NCBI RefSeq assembly: GCF_001618145.1
Contig: NZ_LQNF01000015.1
Location: forward strand, 1-64,000
From: Oceanobacillus damuensis
GTDB lineage: Bacteria; Bacillota; Bacilli; Bacillales; Amphibacillaceae
Length of the DNA stretch: 64,000 bases
Reading direction: 5' to 3'
Within the stretch, counting starts at the first letter, position 1. Each line of letters starts with the position of its first letter. The notes under the pieces were generated by a model. The model made no database searches, was not told where the DNA came from, and saw only the letters and a list, made by a program, of their open reading frames with translations. Made by a program: the position numbers and the translations under genes. Shown here piece by piece: positions 1-12,151 of this stretch.

Positions 1-60
1 CCAAGGGGACTTTTTTTATTCAATCCTCATTTTGCTTTGTTACAGGAATGCTTTCTTTTC

Positions 61-100
61 TTTTAAAAAAGTGAGGGAGCCGGCATATAGCTAGCTCCCT
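61..100 (-). terminator. Terminator of the HD-GYP gene
   Basis: Reading the minus strand, GGGAGC and GCTCCC (94-99 and 75-80) form a stem just past the stop codon, and a T-run follows at 61-70. Positions 1-60 show no gene or other recognisable signal. Confidence 0.6.
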
Positions 101-1197
101 GAAACTTCTTCAATATACAGTTCGGGCATCTGCTCCAGAGCAATAATTTCGTCACTTCCCTCGAGGCGAATCATAGGCCTTGTAGGTTTATCCGGTTTAA
201 CAAATACTATTTCCCCGCTTTTTTTATTTGTTAGGGTGACCCTGGTACCTATTGATATATTAGAAAGGCTCTCTAGAAAACATGTAACTACTTGGGAATC
301 AAATTTTAGATACTGCTCTTTCTGAATTTCCTCTATCACTTTAAATGGTGATTGTTTTCCAATATAAATTCTGTCGCTTGTCATCGCATGATACATATCT
401 GCTACAGCTATCACTTTAGCGAATTTGTGGATTTTATCGTTTTTAATACCAAGCGGATAACCATTTCCATCAACCCGCTCGTGATGCTGCAAAACTGCCA
501 ATTTCACACCTAAAGTGATGGTAGGAAGGTTTTCTACCATACGATAGGAGTATGTTGGATGATTTTTGATTTCATCATATTCTCTTGCTGTTAATGGGCC
601 AGCTTTAAAAATAATATCTGACGTTACCCGTGCCATGCCACAATCACACAAAAGTCCAGCCAAACCGATTTGCAGCCATTCTCCTTTAGAAAATCCCATT
701 TTTCTGCCCAAAAATGCGGAGATAACAGAAACAGCTACACTATGATAATAGGTATAGTCATTCTTTTCGACATACTTATGCAGAGAAAAAATTTCTTCCG
801 GAGTCACTGCCTCTGATTGTTCCAATAAAGGAATAATAATTTTCCGCACTGTGGGAATATCGATCGGCATACTATTTTTCCATTTTTGATACTGTTCCTT
901 GTATTCTGAAACAGCTTTCCGGTAATGATCTTTAAAAGCTATTTTTTCCAGTCCGGCTTGTATATCTGGTTTAACATCCTGGTTTTTCTCTTTTTTATGT
1001 ACCTGTTTCGGTTGAAATTCTTCTCCACCCGAAAGTTTTGTTGATACTTCAACAGATTCGACGAGAAATTTTGTTAGTATGGTAATATGGTTTTCTGTCA
1101 AAATCGTGTCCTTTGAAACGATCGGACGATTGGATTTCCCCTTGACTTCATTCAGCAGTATACAGCCTGGAACCAATTGTGATGGCTCTACTCGCAT
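91..1197 (-). CDS. HD-GYP domain protein with an altered HD dyad
   Basis: The protein is 368 aa. An N-terminal region of about 130 residues precedes an HD-GYP domain, a fold that in active members hydrolyses cyclic di-GMP. H152, H213, H238, H239, the HHERVDGNGYP block around 238-248 and D267 are present. The segment normally reading HDxGK is C184-D185-C186-G187-M188, so the histidine of the HD pair and the lysine are both replaced. The start ATG has a GGGGGAA ribosome site and a TATAAT-like box upstream. It lies downstream of gyrA on the same strand with a hairpin between, so it is probably its own transcript. Family is clear; phosphodiesterase activity is doubtful because of the altered ligands, and the protein could be a sensor or adaptor. 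Confidence 0.85.
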   Translation of the reverse strand: MRVEPSQLVPGCILLNEVKGKSNRPIVSKDTILTENHITILTKFLVESVEVSTKLSGGEEFQPKQVHKKEKNQDVKPDIQAGLEKIAFKDHYRKAVSEYKEQYQKWKNSMPIDIPTVRKIIIPLLEQSEAVTPEEIFSLHKYVEKNDYTYYHSVAVSVISAFLGRKMGFSKGEWLQIGLAGLLCDCGMARVTSDIIFKAGPLTAREYDEIKNHPTYSYRMVENLPTITLGVKLAVLQHHERVDGNGYPLGIKNDKIHKFAKVIAVADMYHAMTSDRIYIGKQSPFKVIEEIQKEQYLKFDSQVVTCFLESLSNISIGTRVTLTNKKSGEIVFVKPDKPTRPMIRLEGSDEIIALEQMPELYIEEVSGS

Positions 1198-1235
1198 ATA
1201 ATTTCCCCCATTATTATATAATAAGATGAAGTAGA

Positions 1236-1270
1236 TGACTCAGGGGAAGGGTACTATCCATCCTGAGTCA
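1236..1270 (-). terminator. Hairpin after gyrA
   Basis: TGACTCAGG (1236-1244) and CCTGAGTCA (1262-1270) form a 9-bp stem between gyrA and the HD-GYP gene. The flank on the minus strand is only weakly T-rich, so termination is plausible but not certain. Confidence 0.4.
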
Positions 1271-1323
1271 CTTGATTTTATCCCGTCATTTGTTGATATG
1301 AAGATCTTGCTTAATCTGATATC

Positions 1324-3864
1324 TTACTCTTCTTCTGTTGCAGTATCTTCCGGATTGTCCAGCTCTGCATCCGTGTTTTCAACGACCTCTTCCGTTTCTG
1401 CTTTTACTTCGGATTGATCTGAAATTTCCTCTTCTTCATCCTTATCTACCTTAGCGACGGTTGCCACTTCCTCACCATCCTGCAGACGGATTAGATGGAC
1501 ACCTTTTGTATTACGTCCGGTAACAGAGATTTCCGATACCTGGATGCGAATTAACACACCTGCAATCGTAATCAGCATGAGATCTTCATCACCTGTAACT
1601 GCTTTAACTGCAACAACGTCACCGGTTTTCTCGTCAAGCTTACAGGTGAATACACCTTTTCCTCCACGATTGATCCGGCGATACTCCGCTTCATGTGTCT
1701 GTTTACCGAAACCTCTATTTGTAACATGGAGAATTTTGGACTCTGGCTCAATAATTTCCATGGAAACAACGATATCGTCGCCTCTTAAAGAAATGCCCTT
1801 CACACCAGCGGCAGTTCTGCCCATTGCGCGAATTTGTGTTTCTTCAAACCGGATCAGATAACCATTTTTCGTTGCAATCATCATGTCCTTTGTTCCATCG
1901 TTTAGTCTGACGGAAATAAGTTCGTCATCTTCGCGAAGGCCGACTGCAATTAACCCACCTTTGCGGATATTTGCGAATTTATCAAGTGATGTACGTTTTG
2001 CAATCCCGTGTTTGGTTGTGAAGAACAGGAATGACTCTTCGTCATACTCACTTACAGATATAACTGCATTGACCCACTCACCTTTTTCCACCTGAAGCAG
2101 ATTTATGATTGGGATCCCTTTTGCTGTCCGACTAAACTCAGGAACCTCATATCCTTTTGCTTTATATACTTTCCCCTTATTCGTAAAGAAAAGTACGGTA
2201 TCATGCGTCGAAGTGGATACGAGATGTTCGACGAAATCATCTTCGTTTGTGCCCATCCCTTGGATTCCGCGACCTCCGCGTTTTTGTGTACGGTACGTTG
2301 AAGCCGGAAGACGTTTTATATATCCTTGATGTGTAAGTGTAATGACGATATTTTCTTCAGGAATCAAATCTTCATCCTCAAAGAAACCTGCACCGCCAGC
2401 GACAATTTCCGTCCGGCGATCGTCATCAAATCGTTCTTTGATTTCAGTAAGCTCTTCACGAATGATTTCCAATACCTTTTCATCATTGGCTAGAATGGCT
2501 TTCAATTCGCCAATAAGCTGCATGAGTTCTTTATATTCATTTTCAATCTTTTCACGTTCTAAGCCTGTTAATCGTTGTAATCGCATATCCAAAATAGCTT
2601 GTGCTTGCTTTTCTGACAGATTAAAACGTTCGATCAAACCATTGCGTGCAATATCCGTTGTTTTCGAATTACGAATTAACGAGATTACTTCATCTAAATG
2701 ATCCAAGGCTACACGCAGGCCTTCTAAAATATGTGCACGTGCTTCTGCCTTCTTGAGATCAAAGGCAGTACGTCGTCTGATGACTACCTTTTGATGGTCC
2801 AAGTAATGCTCTAAACATTGCTTGATCGTCAATACCTTTGGCTCACCACCTACAAGTGCCAGCATATTAACACCAAAAGTAGTTTGCAGCGAGGTAAATT
2901 TATACAAGTTATTTAATATGACATTGGCGTTCGCATCACGGCGAATTTCCATGACAATACGCATACCATTACGGGACGATTCATCACGTAAATCTGTGAT
3001 TCCCTCAATTTTTTTATCCCGAACCAGCTCAGCTATTTTTTCAACAAGTCTTGCTTTGTTTACCTGGTAAGGCAATTCTGTAACAAGAATGGTTGACTTT
3101 CCATTTGCATGCTCTTCAATATCCACCTTCGCACGCATCGTAATGGAACCTTTTCCGGTTTCATAGGCTTTACGTATACCGCTTCTGCCGATTATTATTC
3201 CAGCTGTTGGAAAGTCAGGCCCGTGAATATGGTCTTCCATCAGTTCATCAATTGTTATTTCCGGGTCTTTACTGATAGCTAAAACAGCGTTAATTGTCTC
3301 CCCTAAATTGTGCGGTGGTATATTGGTTGCCATTCCAACTGCAATCCCGGAAGTCCCGTTAACCAGCAAGTTAGGAAACCTGGCAGGAAATACGACTGGT
3401 TCCCGTTCTGATCCATCATAGTTATCCCTGTAATCAACTGTGTCTTTATTAAGGTCCCGGACGATTTCCATTGCAATTTTAGACATTCTGGCTTCTGTAT
3501 AACGCATCGCGGCAGCCTGATCCCCATCGACGGATCCAAAGTTACCGTGACCATCTACAAGCATTTTACGATAGCTGAAATCCTGTGCCATCCGAACCAT
3601 CGTTTCATAAACAGCCGTATCACCATGTGGATGGTACTTACCGATAACTTCCCCAACAATACGTGCTGATTTTTTATGGGCCTTATCTGAATGCATTCCT
3701 AAATCATTCATTGCATACAGAATTCTGCGATGTACTGGTTTCATGCCGTCACGTACATCAGGCAATGCCCTTGAAACAATAACACTCATTGAGTAATCCA
3801 GAAAAGATGTACGCATTTCATTACTTATATTTACTTCTTGAACGTTTTGACGTTCCTCCGCCAT
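1324..3864 (-). CDS. gyrA: DNA gyrase subunit A
   Basis: This is the 846-aa breakage-reunion subunit of gyrase, the A2B2 enzyme that introduces negative supercoils and is needed for replication fork progress. The catalytic tyrosine is Y122 in [10 protein letters not shown]. The quinolone-determining segment [14 protein letters not shown] has T83 and E87. The C-terminal beta-pinwheel contains a GyrA-box, [18 protein letters not shown], near residue 560, and the protein ends in a long acidic tail rich in Glu and Asp. It starts 83 nt after gyrB on the same strand, the usual order. Length is slightly above the typical 820-840 of bacilli because of the acidic tail. Identification is certain. Confidence 0.98.
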   Translation of the reverse strand: MAEERQNVQEVNISNEMRTSFLDYSMSVIVSRALPDVRDGMKPVHRRILYAMNDLGMHSDKAHKKSARIVGEVIGKYHPHGDTAVYETMVRMAQDFSYRKMLVDGHGNFGSVDGDQAAAMRYTEARMSKIAMEIVRDLNKDTVDYRDNYDGSEREPVVFPARFPNLLVNGTSGIAVGMATNIPPHNLGETINAVLAISKDPEITIDELMEDHIHGPDFPTAGIIIGRSGIRKAYETGKGSITMRAKVDIEEHANGKSTILVTELPYQVNKARLVEKIAELVRDKKIEGITDLRDESSRNGMRIVMEIRRDANANVILNNLYKFTSLQTTFGVNMLALVGGEPKVLTIKQCLEHYLDHQKVVIRRRTAFDLKKAEARAHILEGLRVALDHLDEVISLIRNSKTTDIARNGLIERFNLSEKQAQAILDMRLQRLTGLEREKIENEYKELMQLIGELKAILANDEKVLEIIREELTEIKERFDDDRRTEIVAGGAGFFEDEDLIPEENIVITLTHQGYIKRLPASTYRTQKRGGRGIQGMGTNEDDFVEHLVSTSTHDTVLFFTNKGKVYKAKGYEVPEFSRTAKGIPIINLLQVEKGEWVNAVISVSEYDEESFLFFTTKHGIAKRTSLDKFANIRKGGLIAVGLREDDELISVRLNDGTKDMMIATKNGYLIRFEETQIRAMGRTAAGVKGISLRGDDIVVSMEIIEPESKILHVTNRGFGKQTHEAEYRRINRGGKGVFTCKLDEKTGDVVAVKAVTGDEDLMLITIAGVLIRIQVSEISVTGRNTKGVHLIRLQDGEEVATVAKVDKDEEEEISDQSEVKAETEEVVENTDAELDNPEDTATEEE

Positions 3865-3947
3865 TTAATTACCTCCCAATAGAAAAACAATTCATATGCT
3901 TTTCCAGAAGTAAGACAAATCAAAAAGATCTCTTACCTCTTTCACTC

Positions 3948-5903
<1,956 letters not shown>

Positions 5904-5977
5904 TTAGCTTCCATCGGGAGGAAGGTTGGTAATTTATTACTATATTTCTTTTGTTGCAGCATCCACTCGATCTATTG

Positions 5978-6259
5978 TTACAGAGGAATTTCCTCAGAAT
6001 AATCATCCAATTTATTGATTGTTGAAACCATGCTCGATCTCTTCTTTAACGTGGAAACCGATAATGTGCTGAAATAAATCATTTCTTTAGTGATCATAAC
6101 AGCTTTGGCTCCTTTTTTTGGACCGGCAACCTTTTTCTTCCGCTTCGATGCTGTCATCATTTCGTCAATGATGGTGGAAGAGGATATTAAGTTGTAATCG
6201 ATTATTGCGATAATATCTTCCGAATTAATCACATTTCCATTTCCTATATGAATAAACAT
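5978..6259 (-). CDS. remB: Extracellular matrix regulator RemB (YaaB, DUF370)
   Basis: The 93-aa product starts MFIHIGNGNVINSEDI, typical of the DUF370 family to which RemA and RemB belong. In B. subtilis RemB is a DNA-associated regulator of biofilm matrix genes. The frame is open 14 codons further upstream, but the ATG at 6259 is preceded by AGGAGTG at good spacing, so it was chosen. A lysine-rich segment (SKRKKKVAGPKKGAK) sits in the middle. Its place between recF and gyrB is the standard yaaB position. Confidence 0.88.
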   Translation of the reverse strand: MFIHIGNGNVINSEDIIAIIDYNLISSSTIIDEMMTASKRKKKVAGPKKGAKAVMITKEMIYFSTLSVSTLKKRSSMVSTINKLDDYSEEIPL

Positions 6260-6281
6260 TATGTCCACTCCTAGCCAGGGG

Positions 6282-7394
6282 TTACCTGTCAACTTTTCCA
6301 CCTGTTATCCGAAACAATTCTGCTTGTTTTAATGTTTCATGATTAATTCCATCGACACTTGTAGTGGAAACGAATGTCTGAACGCGCCCCTGGATGGTGT
6401 TTAATAAATGGGATTGTCTGAAATCATCAAGCTCACTTAAAACATCATCCAAAAGCAATATAGGATATTCTCCCACTTCCTGGTATATCAGTTCGATTTC
6501 TGCCATTTTAACCGATAGTGCTGTTGTGCGTTGCTGTCCCTGTGAGCCGAAGGTTTGCACATCCTTACCATTTACAAGGAATAGAAGGTCATCTCTGTGT
6601 GGACCTAACAATGTAGTTCCGCGTTCTATTTCTTTCTCTTTGATTATCTGGAATTTTTCCCTATATATATTTCCTATTTTTTCCTTATTTTCCTCTTCTG
6701 ATACTTCAATTGTTGGAATATAGCGAATATCAAGCTCTTCCAGCTCTCTGCTGATACCGTGATGGATTGGTTTTGCCCATTTGCGCAGCAATTTCAAAAA
6801 GACAAACCGTCTTTCCAGTAAAGTTGCTGCATGTTCTGTCAATTGCTCGGTAAGTACATCCAGCATGGTGAGGTCCGGCTTATCTTTTCGCTGCATTTGC
6901 TTTAATAAATGATTACGCTGTTTAAGTATTTTTTGGTACTGACCTAAGTGATAGATATACCGTGGCTGAATTTGACCGAGCTCCATGTCAATAAATCTTC
7001 TTCTTATTTGGGGTGGTCCTTTAACGAGAGTTAGATCCTCAGGGGCAAACATGACAACATTAATCGAACCGATATAATCGCTTAGTCGCCTTTGCTCAAG
7101 TCTGTTTAGTTTGGCTTTCTTGCCTTTTGAAGAAACGATGATCTCCAGTGGAATCGATTGGTTTCGTTTTGTTATTCTACCTTCTATTTTAGCATATTCC
7201 TTTTCCCATTGGATAAGCTCTTTTTCTCTTGGTGTGCGATGTGACTTTGTAAAGGCCAATACATAAATGGCCTCCATCAGGTTTGTTTTTCCTTGCGCAT
7301 TTTCACCAATGATTACATTGACCTTATCATCAAAGGAAATATCCAATTTGTCATAATTACGGTAATTTTTTAATTGGAGCTGTTCTATGTGCAT
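6282..7394 (-). CDS. recF: DNA replication/repair protein RecF
   Basis: This 370-aa SMC-like ATPase loads RecA at gaps with RecOR and acts at stalled forks. Walker A is [15 protein letters not shown] near residue 30, the ABC-type signature is [19 protein letters not shown], and Walker B with the D-loop is [12 protein letters not shown]. Length matches Bacillus RecF (370). The ATG has an AGGATTAGG ribosome site. It begins 5 nt after yaaA and ends 22 nt before remB, so the three are one transcription unit. Confidence 0.97.
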   Translation of the reverse strand: MHIEQLQLKNYRNYDKLDISFDDKVNVIIGENAQGKTNLMEAIYVLAFTKSHRTPREKELIQWEKEYAKIEGRITKRNQSIPLEIIVSSKGKKAKLNRLEQRRLSDYIGSINVVMFAPEDLTLVKGPPQIRRRFIDMELGQIQPRYIYHLGQYQKILKQRNHLLKQMQRKDKPDLTMLDVLTEQLTEHAATLLERRFVFLKLLRKWAKPIHHGISRELEELDIRYIPTIEVSEEENKEKIGNIYREKFQIIKEKEIERGTTLLGPHRDDLLFLVNGKDVQTFGSQGQQRTTALSVKMAEIELIYQEVGEYPILLLDDVLSELDDFRQSHLLNTIQGRVQTFVSTTSVDGINHETLKQAELFRITGGKVDR

Positions 7395-7399
7395 GCAAC

Positions 7400-7621
7400 C
7401 TAATCCTTTTTAATTACAATATACGAACCCGCACCTTCTACTTCAACCACATCTTTCGGATAAAGCTTTCGGCCCCGTCTATGTTCCAATTCTCCGTTTA
7501 CCAATACCCCTACATCCGCCAGAAATGCCTTAACCATTCCGCCGGACTCCAATATGTTCAGCAATTTTATAAATTGTCCCAGAGTAATATACTCTGTATT
7601 TATCTCAATTTGCTCATGCAA
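7400..7621 (-). CDS. yaaA: S4-domain RNA-binding protein YaaA
   Basis: This 73-aa protein is essentially a single S4-like RNA-binding domain: [20 protein letters not shown], then [26 protein letters not shown]. subtilis YaaA (RlbA) is linked to 50S ribosome assembly. The frame is open to a TTG at 7633, but the TTG at 7621 lies five bases after GGTGA and gives exactly the same distance to the ITLGQF motif as in B. subtilis YaaA, so it was preferred. It is followed immediately by recF. Confidence 0.85.
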   Translation of the reverse strand: MHEQIEINTEYITLGQFIKLLNILESGGMVKAFLADVGVLVNGELEHRRGRKLYPKDVVEVEGAGSYIVIKKD

Positions 7622-8044
7622 TATGATCACCAAATTCCGTTTTATTTTATAGCATCGTATCTTTAAGAGTCTTATATACCTATTTTACTAAAGTTTTCGG
7701 TGAAAGGGAAGGTAAGACCCTCAAATCGTGCAAAAACGCGTAAAAAGCCCCTTATTTGAACTCCTGAGAATAAAAGTCTCAGCAACTCCGAACAAAAACG
7801 CATGGTTTTCGCGTTCGGAATGTTCATTGCTTGTTCATGAATTTCCAGGAATCGGGGCTGAATGCGGCTGTTTATATGTAAACGTTAATTGCTGCCAAAA
7901 TTTTTTACATTCCTTCTGTTAGAAAACTTGGTTGTCATCAGTCCTTCGGTAACAGCCTTAGTGCAGGCAGGAAAGTTTAAATTTTCCTATCTGGCCAAAA
8001 AAAAGCCCTTGAAAAAGAGCTTCTTAAAGATACTTGTATACATG
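7622..8044. other. Spacer between dnaN and yaaA, no gene
   Basis: About 420 bases with no convincing ORF. It includes an inverted repeat TCCGAAC (7787-7793) / GTTCGGA (7813-7819) and presumably the promoter for yaaA-recF. Nothing else was recognised. Confidence 0.5.
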
Positions 8045-8088
8045 AAACAAAGGCATTTGCCCAAAGGATTAGACAAATGCCTTTGTTT
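8045..8088 (-). terminator. dnaN terminator hairpin
   Basis: AAACAAAGGCATTTG (8045-8059) pairs perfectly over 15 bp with its complement at 8074-8088, starting 20 nt beyond the dnaN stop. The loop is 14 nt. Confidence 0.7.
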
Positions 8089-8108
8089 TCTCATGTTAAA
8101 TTTCAAAA

Positions 8109-9245
8109 TTAGTATGTTCTTACAGGAAGAATCAATTGTAAAATGGAATCTTCATTAAGCGGCTGAATAATAAATGGTCGCATCGCTCCAGTGAATTCGA
8201 TTGTTACTTCGTCAAATTCAATTGCTTTAAGAGCATCAATCATATATTTGGAGCTGAAGGAAATTTTTAAATCTTCCCCTTCAATCGCCTCAACGATAAT
8301 TTCCTCCACTACATTTCCCACTTCAGGGGAATTACTGGAAATCTCGATTACCGAATTACCTTGTGTGGACAATCTTACAACATTATTACGTTCCTCTTTT
8401 GCCAAAAGAGAGGCACGATCAATCGTACTCAGAAGCTCTTTTGTTTTGACCTGGATTTTTGTTTTACTTTGCTCAGGTATCAGACGAGATGTTTCAGGGT
8501 AATTTCCGTCAAGCAAACGGGAAAGGAAATTCAGATGTTTCGTCCGAAATAAGATTTGATTGTTCGTGACACTGATTTCTACCGTTTCCTCGGAATCATC
8601 CAATATTTTATAAAGTTCATTTAAACTTTTTCCAGGAACAACTACTTGCTGGAATTCTATGTTTGCGTCTGTAACAGGTATTTCCCTTCTTGCCAAACGG
8701 TGACTGTCTGTAGCAGTAAAAGATAAGACATTATCAGCCAATTTTAAATTAACCCCTGTAAGGATTGGTCGTGTTTCCATTGTGGAAACGGCAAATACCG
8801 TTTGTTTGATCATGCTTTTAAATAAATCAATCGGCATTTCAAAACTATTATCCGTTTGGAGTTTTGGAAGATGCGGATATTCTTCAGCATCCTGTCCATT
8901 CAGGTTGAATTCAGCTTTGCCGGATTTTATCGTTACTTTCAGATTGGAATCCACTTCAATTTCAACTGTTTTTTCAGGTAATTTCCGGACAATGTCAGGG
9001 AAATATTTTGCCTGTAAAATAATTGTACCTTCTTCTATTTGCTCTACATGTACGACTCCATCTTCTTCCGCTGGTATGTATGATTCGATGGAAATATCAG
9101 AATCGCTTCCTGTTAAAGTGACTCCATGTTGTTTTGCTTCAATTTTCATTCCTGTAAGAATCGGGATTACGGTTCTGGACGATATTGCTTTCATTACATC
9201 TTGTACTCCTGCAATTAATCGGTCACGTTGAATAATAAATTTCAT
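8109..9245 (-). CDS. dnaN: DNA polymerase III beta subunit (sliding clamp)
   Basis: The 378-aa product is the ring-shaped clamp that tethers PolC and DnaE and is the docking site for YabA, MutS and ligase. It starts MKFIIQRDRLIAGVQDVMKA and ends LQLILPVRTY, the conserved C-terminus of the clamp. The three repeated clamp domains fit the length (378 in B. subtilis). A strong GGAGG site lies upstream of the ATG. The strong hairpin after the stop suggests that much dnaN transcription ends here rather than running into yaaA. Confidence 0.98.
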   Translation of the reverse strand: MKFIIQRDRLIAGVQDVMKAISSRTVIPILTGMKIEAKQHGVTLTGSDSDISIESYIPAEEDGVVHVEQIEEGTIILQAKYFPDIVRKLPEKTVEIEVDSNLKVTIKSGKAEFNLNGQDAEEYPHLPKLQTDNSFEMPIDLFKSMIKQTVFAVSTMETRPILTGVNLKLADNVLSFTATDSHRLARREIPVTDANIEFQQVVVPGKSLNELYKILDDSEETVEISVTNNQILFRTKHLNFLSRLLDGNYPETSRLIPEQSKTKIQVKTKELLSTIDRASLLAKEERNNVVRLSTQGNSVIEISSNSPEVGNVVEEIIVEAIEGEDLKISFSSKYMIDALKAIEFDEVTIEFTGAMRPFIIQPLNEDSILQLILPVRTY

Positions 9246-9264
9246 GAAAATATCCTCCTAGTGG

Positions 9265-9336
9265 AAGTTCTTTTATTTATATTTTTTTATAAAAAAACAG
9301 TAGTAATAGTAATAGGGCCTGTGACTATGTGGATAA
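9265..9336. other. oriC basal unwinding element (DnaA box, DnaA-trio, AT-rich DUE)
   Basis: Reading the minus strand (dnaA sense): DnaA box TTATCCACA (9328-9336), a short GC cluster (9315-9319), then TATTACTATTACTACTG (9298-9314), which fits the repeated DnaA-trio, then a nearly pure A/T stretch (9268-9297) before the dnaN ribosome site. This order equals the strand-opening system described for the B. subtilis origin. The rest of 9246-9484 has further boxes, TTTTCCACA (9364-9372) and TTATGCACA (reverse, 9373-9381). Confidence 0.8.
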
Positions 9337-9484
9337 GTGTATATTTCAGCTTGTTTTATATCGTTTTCCACATGTGCATAACCTGTTCATATGCTTGAAC
9401 AGTTATAAACAGTATTCACATGTGGAGAGTTTTATAAATATGCCAACGAATCAAAGAAGATTTGATAATAACTGGAAAAAGCCA

Positions 9485-10828
9485 TCAAATTGACTTTAAC
9501 TTTTCCTTAATATCCTCAATATCGTGATTTAAATTGGAGTCCTTCTCCAGCAGCCTGGAAATTTTCTCATGTGCATGTATGACTGTTGTATGATCTCGTC
9601 CACCGAATTCTTCACCTATTTTAGGCAAGGAGAAATCGGTCAGCTCCCGGGATAGATACATGGCAATCTGCCGTGGGAATGCAATTGATTTTGTCCGTTT
9701 CTTTGCAGTAAAATCCTCAAGTCGTATATTGTATCTTTCACCAACTATTTCCTGTATTCCCTGAATGGTGATTACCTTAGGCTTACTGCTGGGTATAATG
9801 TCTTTAAGTGCATCTGCTGCGAGGGATGCATCAATGTCCCGGTTAACAAGTGAGGAGTAAGCAACTACACGGATCAGGGCACCTTCGAGCTCTCTGATAT
9901 TGGTATTAATCTGGTTTGCTATATAAAGCATAACCTCATTGGGAATATCGAGCCCTTCTGCTTTTGCCTTTTTATTTAAAATAGCAATTCTTGTTTCCAG
10001 ATCCGGAGGGGTAATATCAGTGATCAAACCCCATTCGAAACGCGATCGCAGACGATCCTCCAATGTTGGGATTTCCTTTGGCGGACGGTCACTAGAGATG
10101 ATAATTTGCTTGCTTTCCTCATGCAGTGCATTAAACGTATGAAAAAATTCTTCCTGGGTTGATTCTTTTCCAGCAATAAATTGAATATCATCTATTAATA
10201 GGACATCTATATTTCGGTATTTATTCCTGAAATTATTTGATTTATTTTCCATAATGGCATTAATGAATTCATTCGTGAATTTTTCGGAAGTTATATAAAC
10301 CACTTTTGCATTTGGATTATGTTCACGTACATAATGCCCGATTGCATGCATTAAATGCGTTTTTCCAAGCCCGACACCACCATAGATAAACAGCGGGTTG
10401 TATGCCTTGGCAGGTGCTTCGGCTACAGCCAAGGAAGCAGCATGGGCAAATCGATTTCCTGCACCTATTACGAATGTGTCAAAAGTATATTTCGAATTTA
10501 ACATTGATTTTGGTGAGTCGGTCCCGTCCATATTTGGCTTTGGCTTAGGCATCGGTTTCAGATCTTCTACTTCTATAGTGGAATCAGGAATAATGAATTT
10601 GGTATTTAACTTTGTACCAGTTACTTCATCAAGGATCTCCGAAATTAGTTCAGTATACTGATTTTCGAGCCAGTCTCTGGCAAATTCATTTGGAGCAGAA
10701 ATAATCAATGTATTTTTCTCAAGGGCTTCTGCCTTCGTATTTTTTAACCAAGTATCAAAGCTGGGTTTGCTGATTCTTTCTTCGATTTTCTCTAATGTAG
10801 CAACCCATAGTTCCTCGATGTTTTCCAA
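9485..10828 (-). CDS. dnaA: Chromosomal replication initiator DnaA
   Basis: DnaA is the AAA+ initiator that binds DnaA boxes and opens oriC. From the chosen TTG (10828) it is 447 aa, against 446 in B. subtilis. Domain I starts [19 protein letters not shown]. Domain III has Walker [16 protein letters not shown] and Walker [14 protein letters not shown]. Domain IV carries the DnaA signature [15 protein letters not shown] for box recognition. The frame is open upstream to an ATG at 10888, but the TTG matches the family N-terminus and has AAAGGAG before it. It is transcribed away from the upstream box cluster, with dnaN following after 239 nt. Confidence 0.97.
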   Translation of the reverse strand: MENIEELWVATLEKIEERISKPSFDTWLKNTKAEALEKNTLIISAPNEFARDWLENQYTELISEILDEVTGTKLNTKFIIPDSTIEVEDLKPMPKPKPNMDGTDSPKSMLNSKYTFDTFVIGAGNRFAHAASLAVAEAPAKAYNPLFIYGGVGLGKTHLMHAIGHYVREHNPNAKVVYITSEKFTNEFINAIMENKSNNFRNKYRNIDVLLIDDIQFIAGKESTQEEFFHTFNALHEESKQIIISSDRPPKEIPTLEDRLRSRFEWGLITDITPPDLETRIAILNKKAKAEGLDIPNEVMLYIANQINTNIRELEGALIRVVAYSSLVNRDIDASLAADALKDIIPSSKPKVITIQGIQEIVGERYNIRLEDFTAKKRTKSIAFPRQIAMYLSRELTDFSLPKIGEEFGGRDHTTVIHAHEKISRLLEKDSNLNHDIEDIKEKLKSI

Positions 10829-10978
10829 AATCGATTTCACTCCTTTCAAAAAGTGTTTTGTGCTCATGACAGAAAAAGCCTCTCTCAATCTCTAAAGATG
10901 GAAAGGCATATACTCCTATATATATTCCTAAATAATAGGGAAAAATAAAAAAATAATGCTTATTTGCTAAAAAGCGAT

Positions 10979-11317
10979 GTGGATAGTCGAAAGTAATCGA
11001 AAAAAGGATTATAAGGGCTTATAAACGTTATTCACACTCCTGTTGAAAAAGTTATTAGGGGGAATGTGAACAAGTATCCACACCTTATCCACAGATTGTG
11101 AATAAGTATAAAGGGTGTTTTTGATTTCCACAGGTGAAAACATAAATATAATATCAAATAAACACTAATTAAGCAATGGTTTTTGCAAGGTTATCCACAC
11201 TTCCCACCGCTTGTGTATTTAATCTATCCACACTACCATATTTTGTGATTAACATGTAATTAATGATTGTGGATAGCAAAAATGGAGGGAAATGTTATTA
11301 ACTTACTCTGTGGATAA
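10979..11317. other. oriC upstream DnaA-box cluster
   Basis: The spacer between divergent dnaA and rpmH is full of 9-mers related to TTATCCACA: 10979 (reverse, one mismatch), 11028 (TTATTCACA), 11074, 11085 (perfect), 11097 (reverse), 11191 (perfect), 11224, 11268 (reverse) and 11309 (reverse, perfect). This corresponds to the incA/incB half of the Bacillus bipartite origin and probably also autoregulates dnaA. The remainder of 10829-11446 holds promoters only. Confidence 0.9.
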
Positions 11318-11336
11318 GGTAAATTAAAAGACGAGG

Positions 11337-11366
11337 TTGACAGATGGCAGTAATTTTTCGTATAAT
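11337..11366 (+). promoter_or_regulatory. rpmH promoter
   Basis: TTGACA (11337-11342) and TATAAT (11361-11366) are separated by 18 bp, a near-consensus vegetative promoter about 80 nt before rpmH and immediately beyond the last DnaA box. Confidence 0.85.
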
Positions 11367-11446
11367 ATCAAGGACTGTCTACTGGATTAGTTATTACTTT
11401 AAATTTAGATATCGAAAAAGGGTTCCCTTAGGGAGGTGCAAGATAC

Positions 11447-11581
11447 ATGAAAAGAACTTATCAACCAAATAACCGTAAACGCAAAAAAGTGCATGGCTTT
11501 CGCGCGCGTATGAGTACTAAAAACGGACGCAACGTTTTGGCACGCCGTCGTCGTAAAGGAAGAAAAGTATTATCTGCATAG
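11447..11581 (+). CDS. rpmH: 50S ribosomal protein L34
   Basis: The 44-codon ORF encodes [18 protein letters not shown] and continues as a very basic peptide ending GRKVLSA, the standard L34 sequence. GGGAGG lies at good spacing before the ATG. It is the first gene of the right replichore and has its own promoter and terminator, with rnpA following. Confidence 0.97.
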   Translation: MKRTYQPNNRKRKKVHGFRARMSTKNGRNVLARRRRKGRKVLSA

Positions 11582-11582
11582 G

Positions 11583-11607
11583 CCACTGAAATATCAGTGG
11601 TTTTTTT
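11583..11607 (+). terminator. rpmH terminator
   Basis: CCACTGA (11583-11589) and TCAGTGG (11594-11600) form a 7-bp stem followed by seven T residues. Some read-through into rnpA is expected. Confidence 0.85.
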
Positions 11608-11719
11608 CTGCTTTTTAGCAGAGAATGAATATAACAGAAAAGCAGTGATCCGAGCTGCTTTTTTACATAAATAAATTTACAGGCTTGCAGGTGTCAGAGC
11701 AGTAATAAAGGTGATAAAG

Positions 11720-12061
11720 ATGAAGAAACAATATCGTATAAAAAAGAATGAAGAATTTCAGTCTGCATTTAAACATGGGAAATCTTTTGCCAACCGACAG
11801 CTTGTTATCTATTATTTGAAGAAAAACGATCAGAAGCATTTTCGCGTAGGCCTGTCCGTAGGGAAAAAAATTGGTAACGCTGTGACGAGAAACAGAATTA
11901 AGCGGTACTTGCGCCAGGCTTTTCAGGAACTGGAAGAGCGTATCCGGCATCCTTATGATATTGTCATTATAGCCAGAAACCCTACTAGGGAAATGAGCTA
12001 TGATGAAGTCAAAAAAAGTTTGACTCACTTGCTGTATAAAGAAAAATTATTCAAGAAATAA
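11720..12061 (+). CDS. rnpA: Ribonuclease P protein component
   Basis: The 113-aa basic protein assists the catalytic RNA of RNase P in cutting the 5' leader of pre-tRNA. It shows the signature [15 protein letters not shown] (the RNR motif) and the N-terminal [21 protein letters not shown]-type region that binds the leader. The ATG at 11720 is preceded by AAAGGTGAT; a GTG three codons earlier overlaps that ribosome site and is less likely. Position after rpmH is universal. Confidence 0.95.
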   Translation: MKKQYRIKKNEEFQSAFKHGKSFANRQLVIYYLKKNDQKHFRVGLSVGKKIGNAVTRNRIKRYLRQAFQELEERIRHPYDIVIIARNPTREMSYDEVKKSLTHLLYKEKLFKK

Positions 12062-12151
12062 AGAAAATGGCAGTTTAAGATAGAATCTTATATACAATTA
12101 GGATAAAATAGCAAATAGAGTAGTTGCAGGTTATGTTAAGGAGGAAATAAA

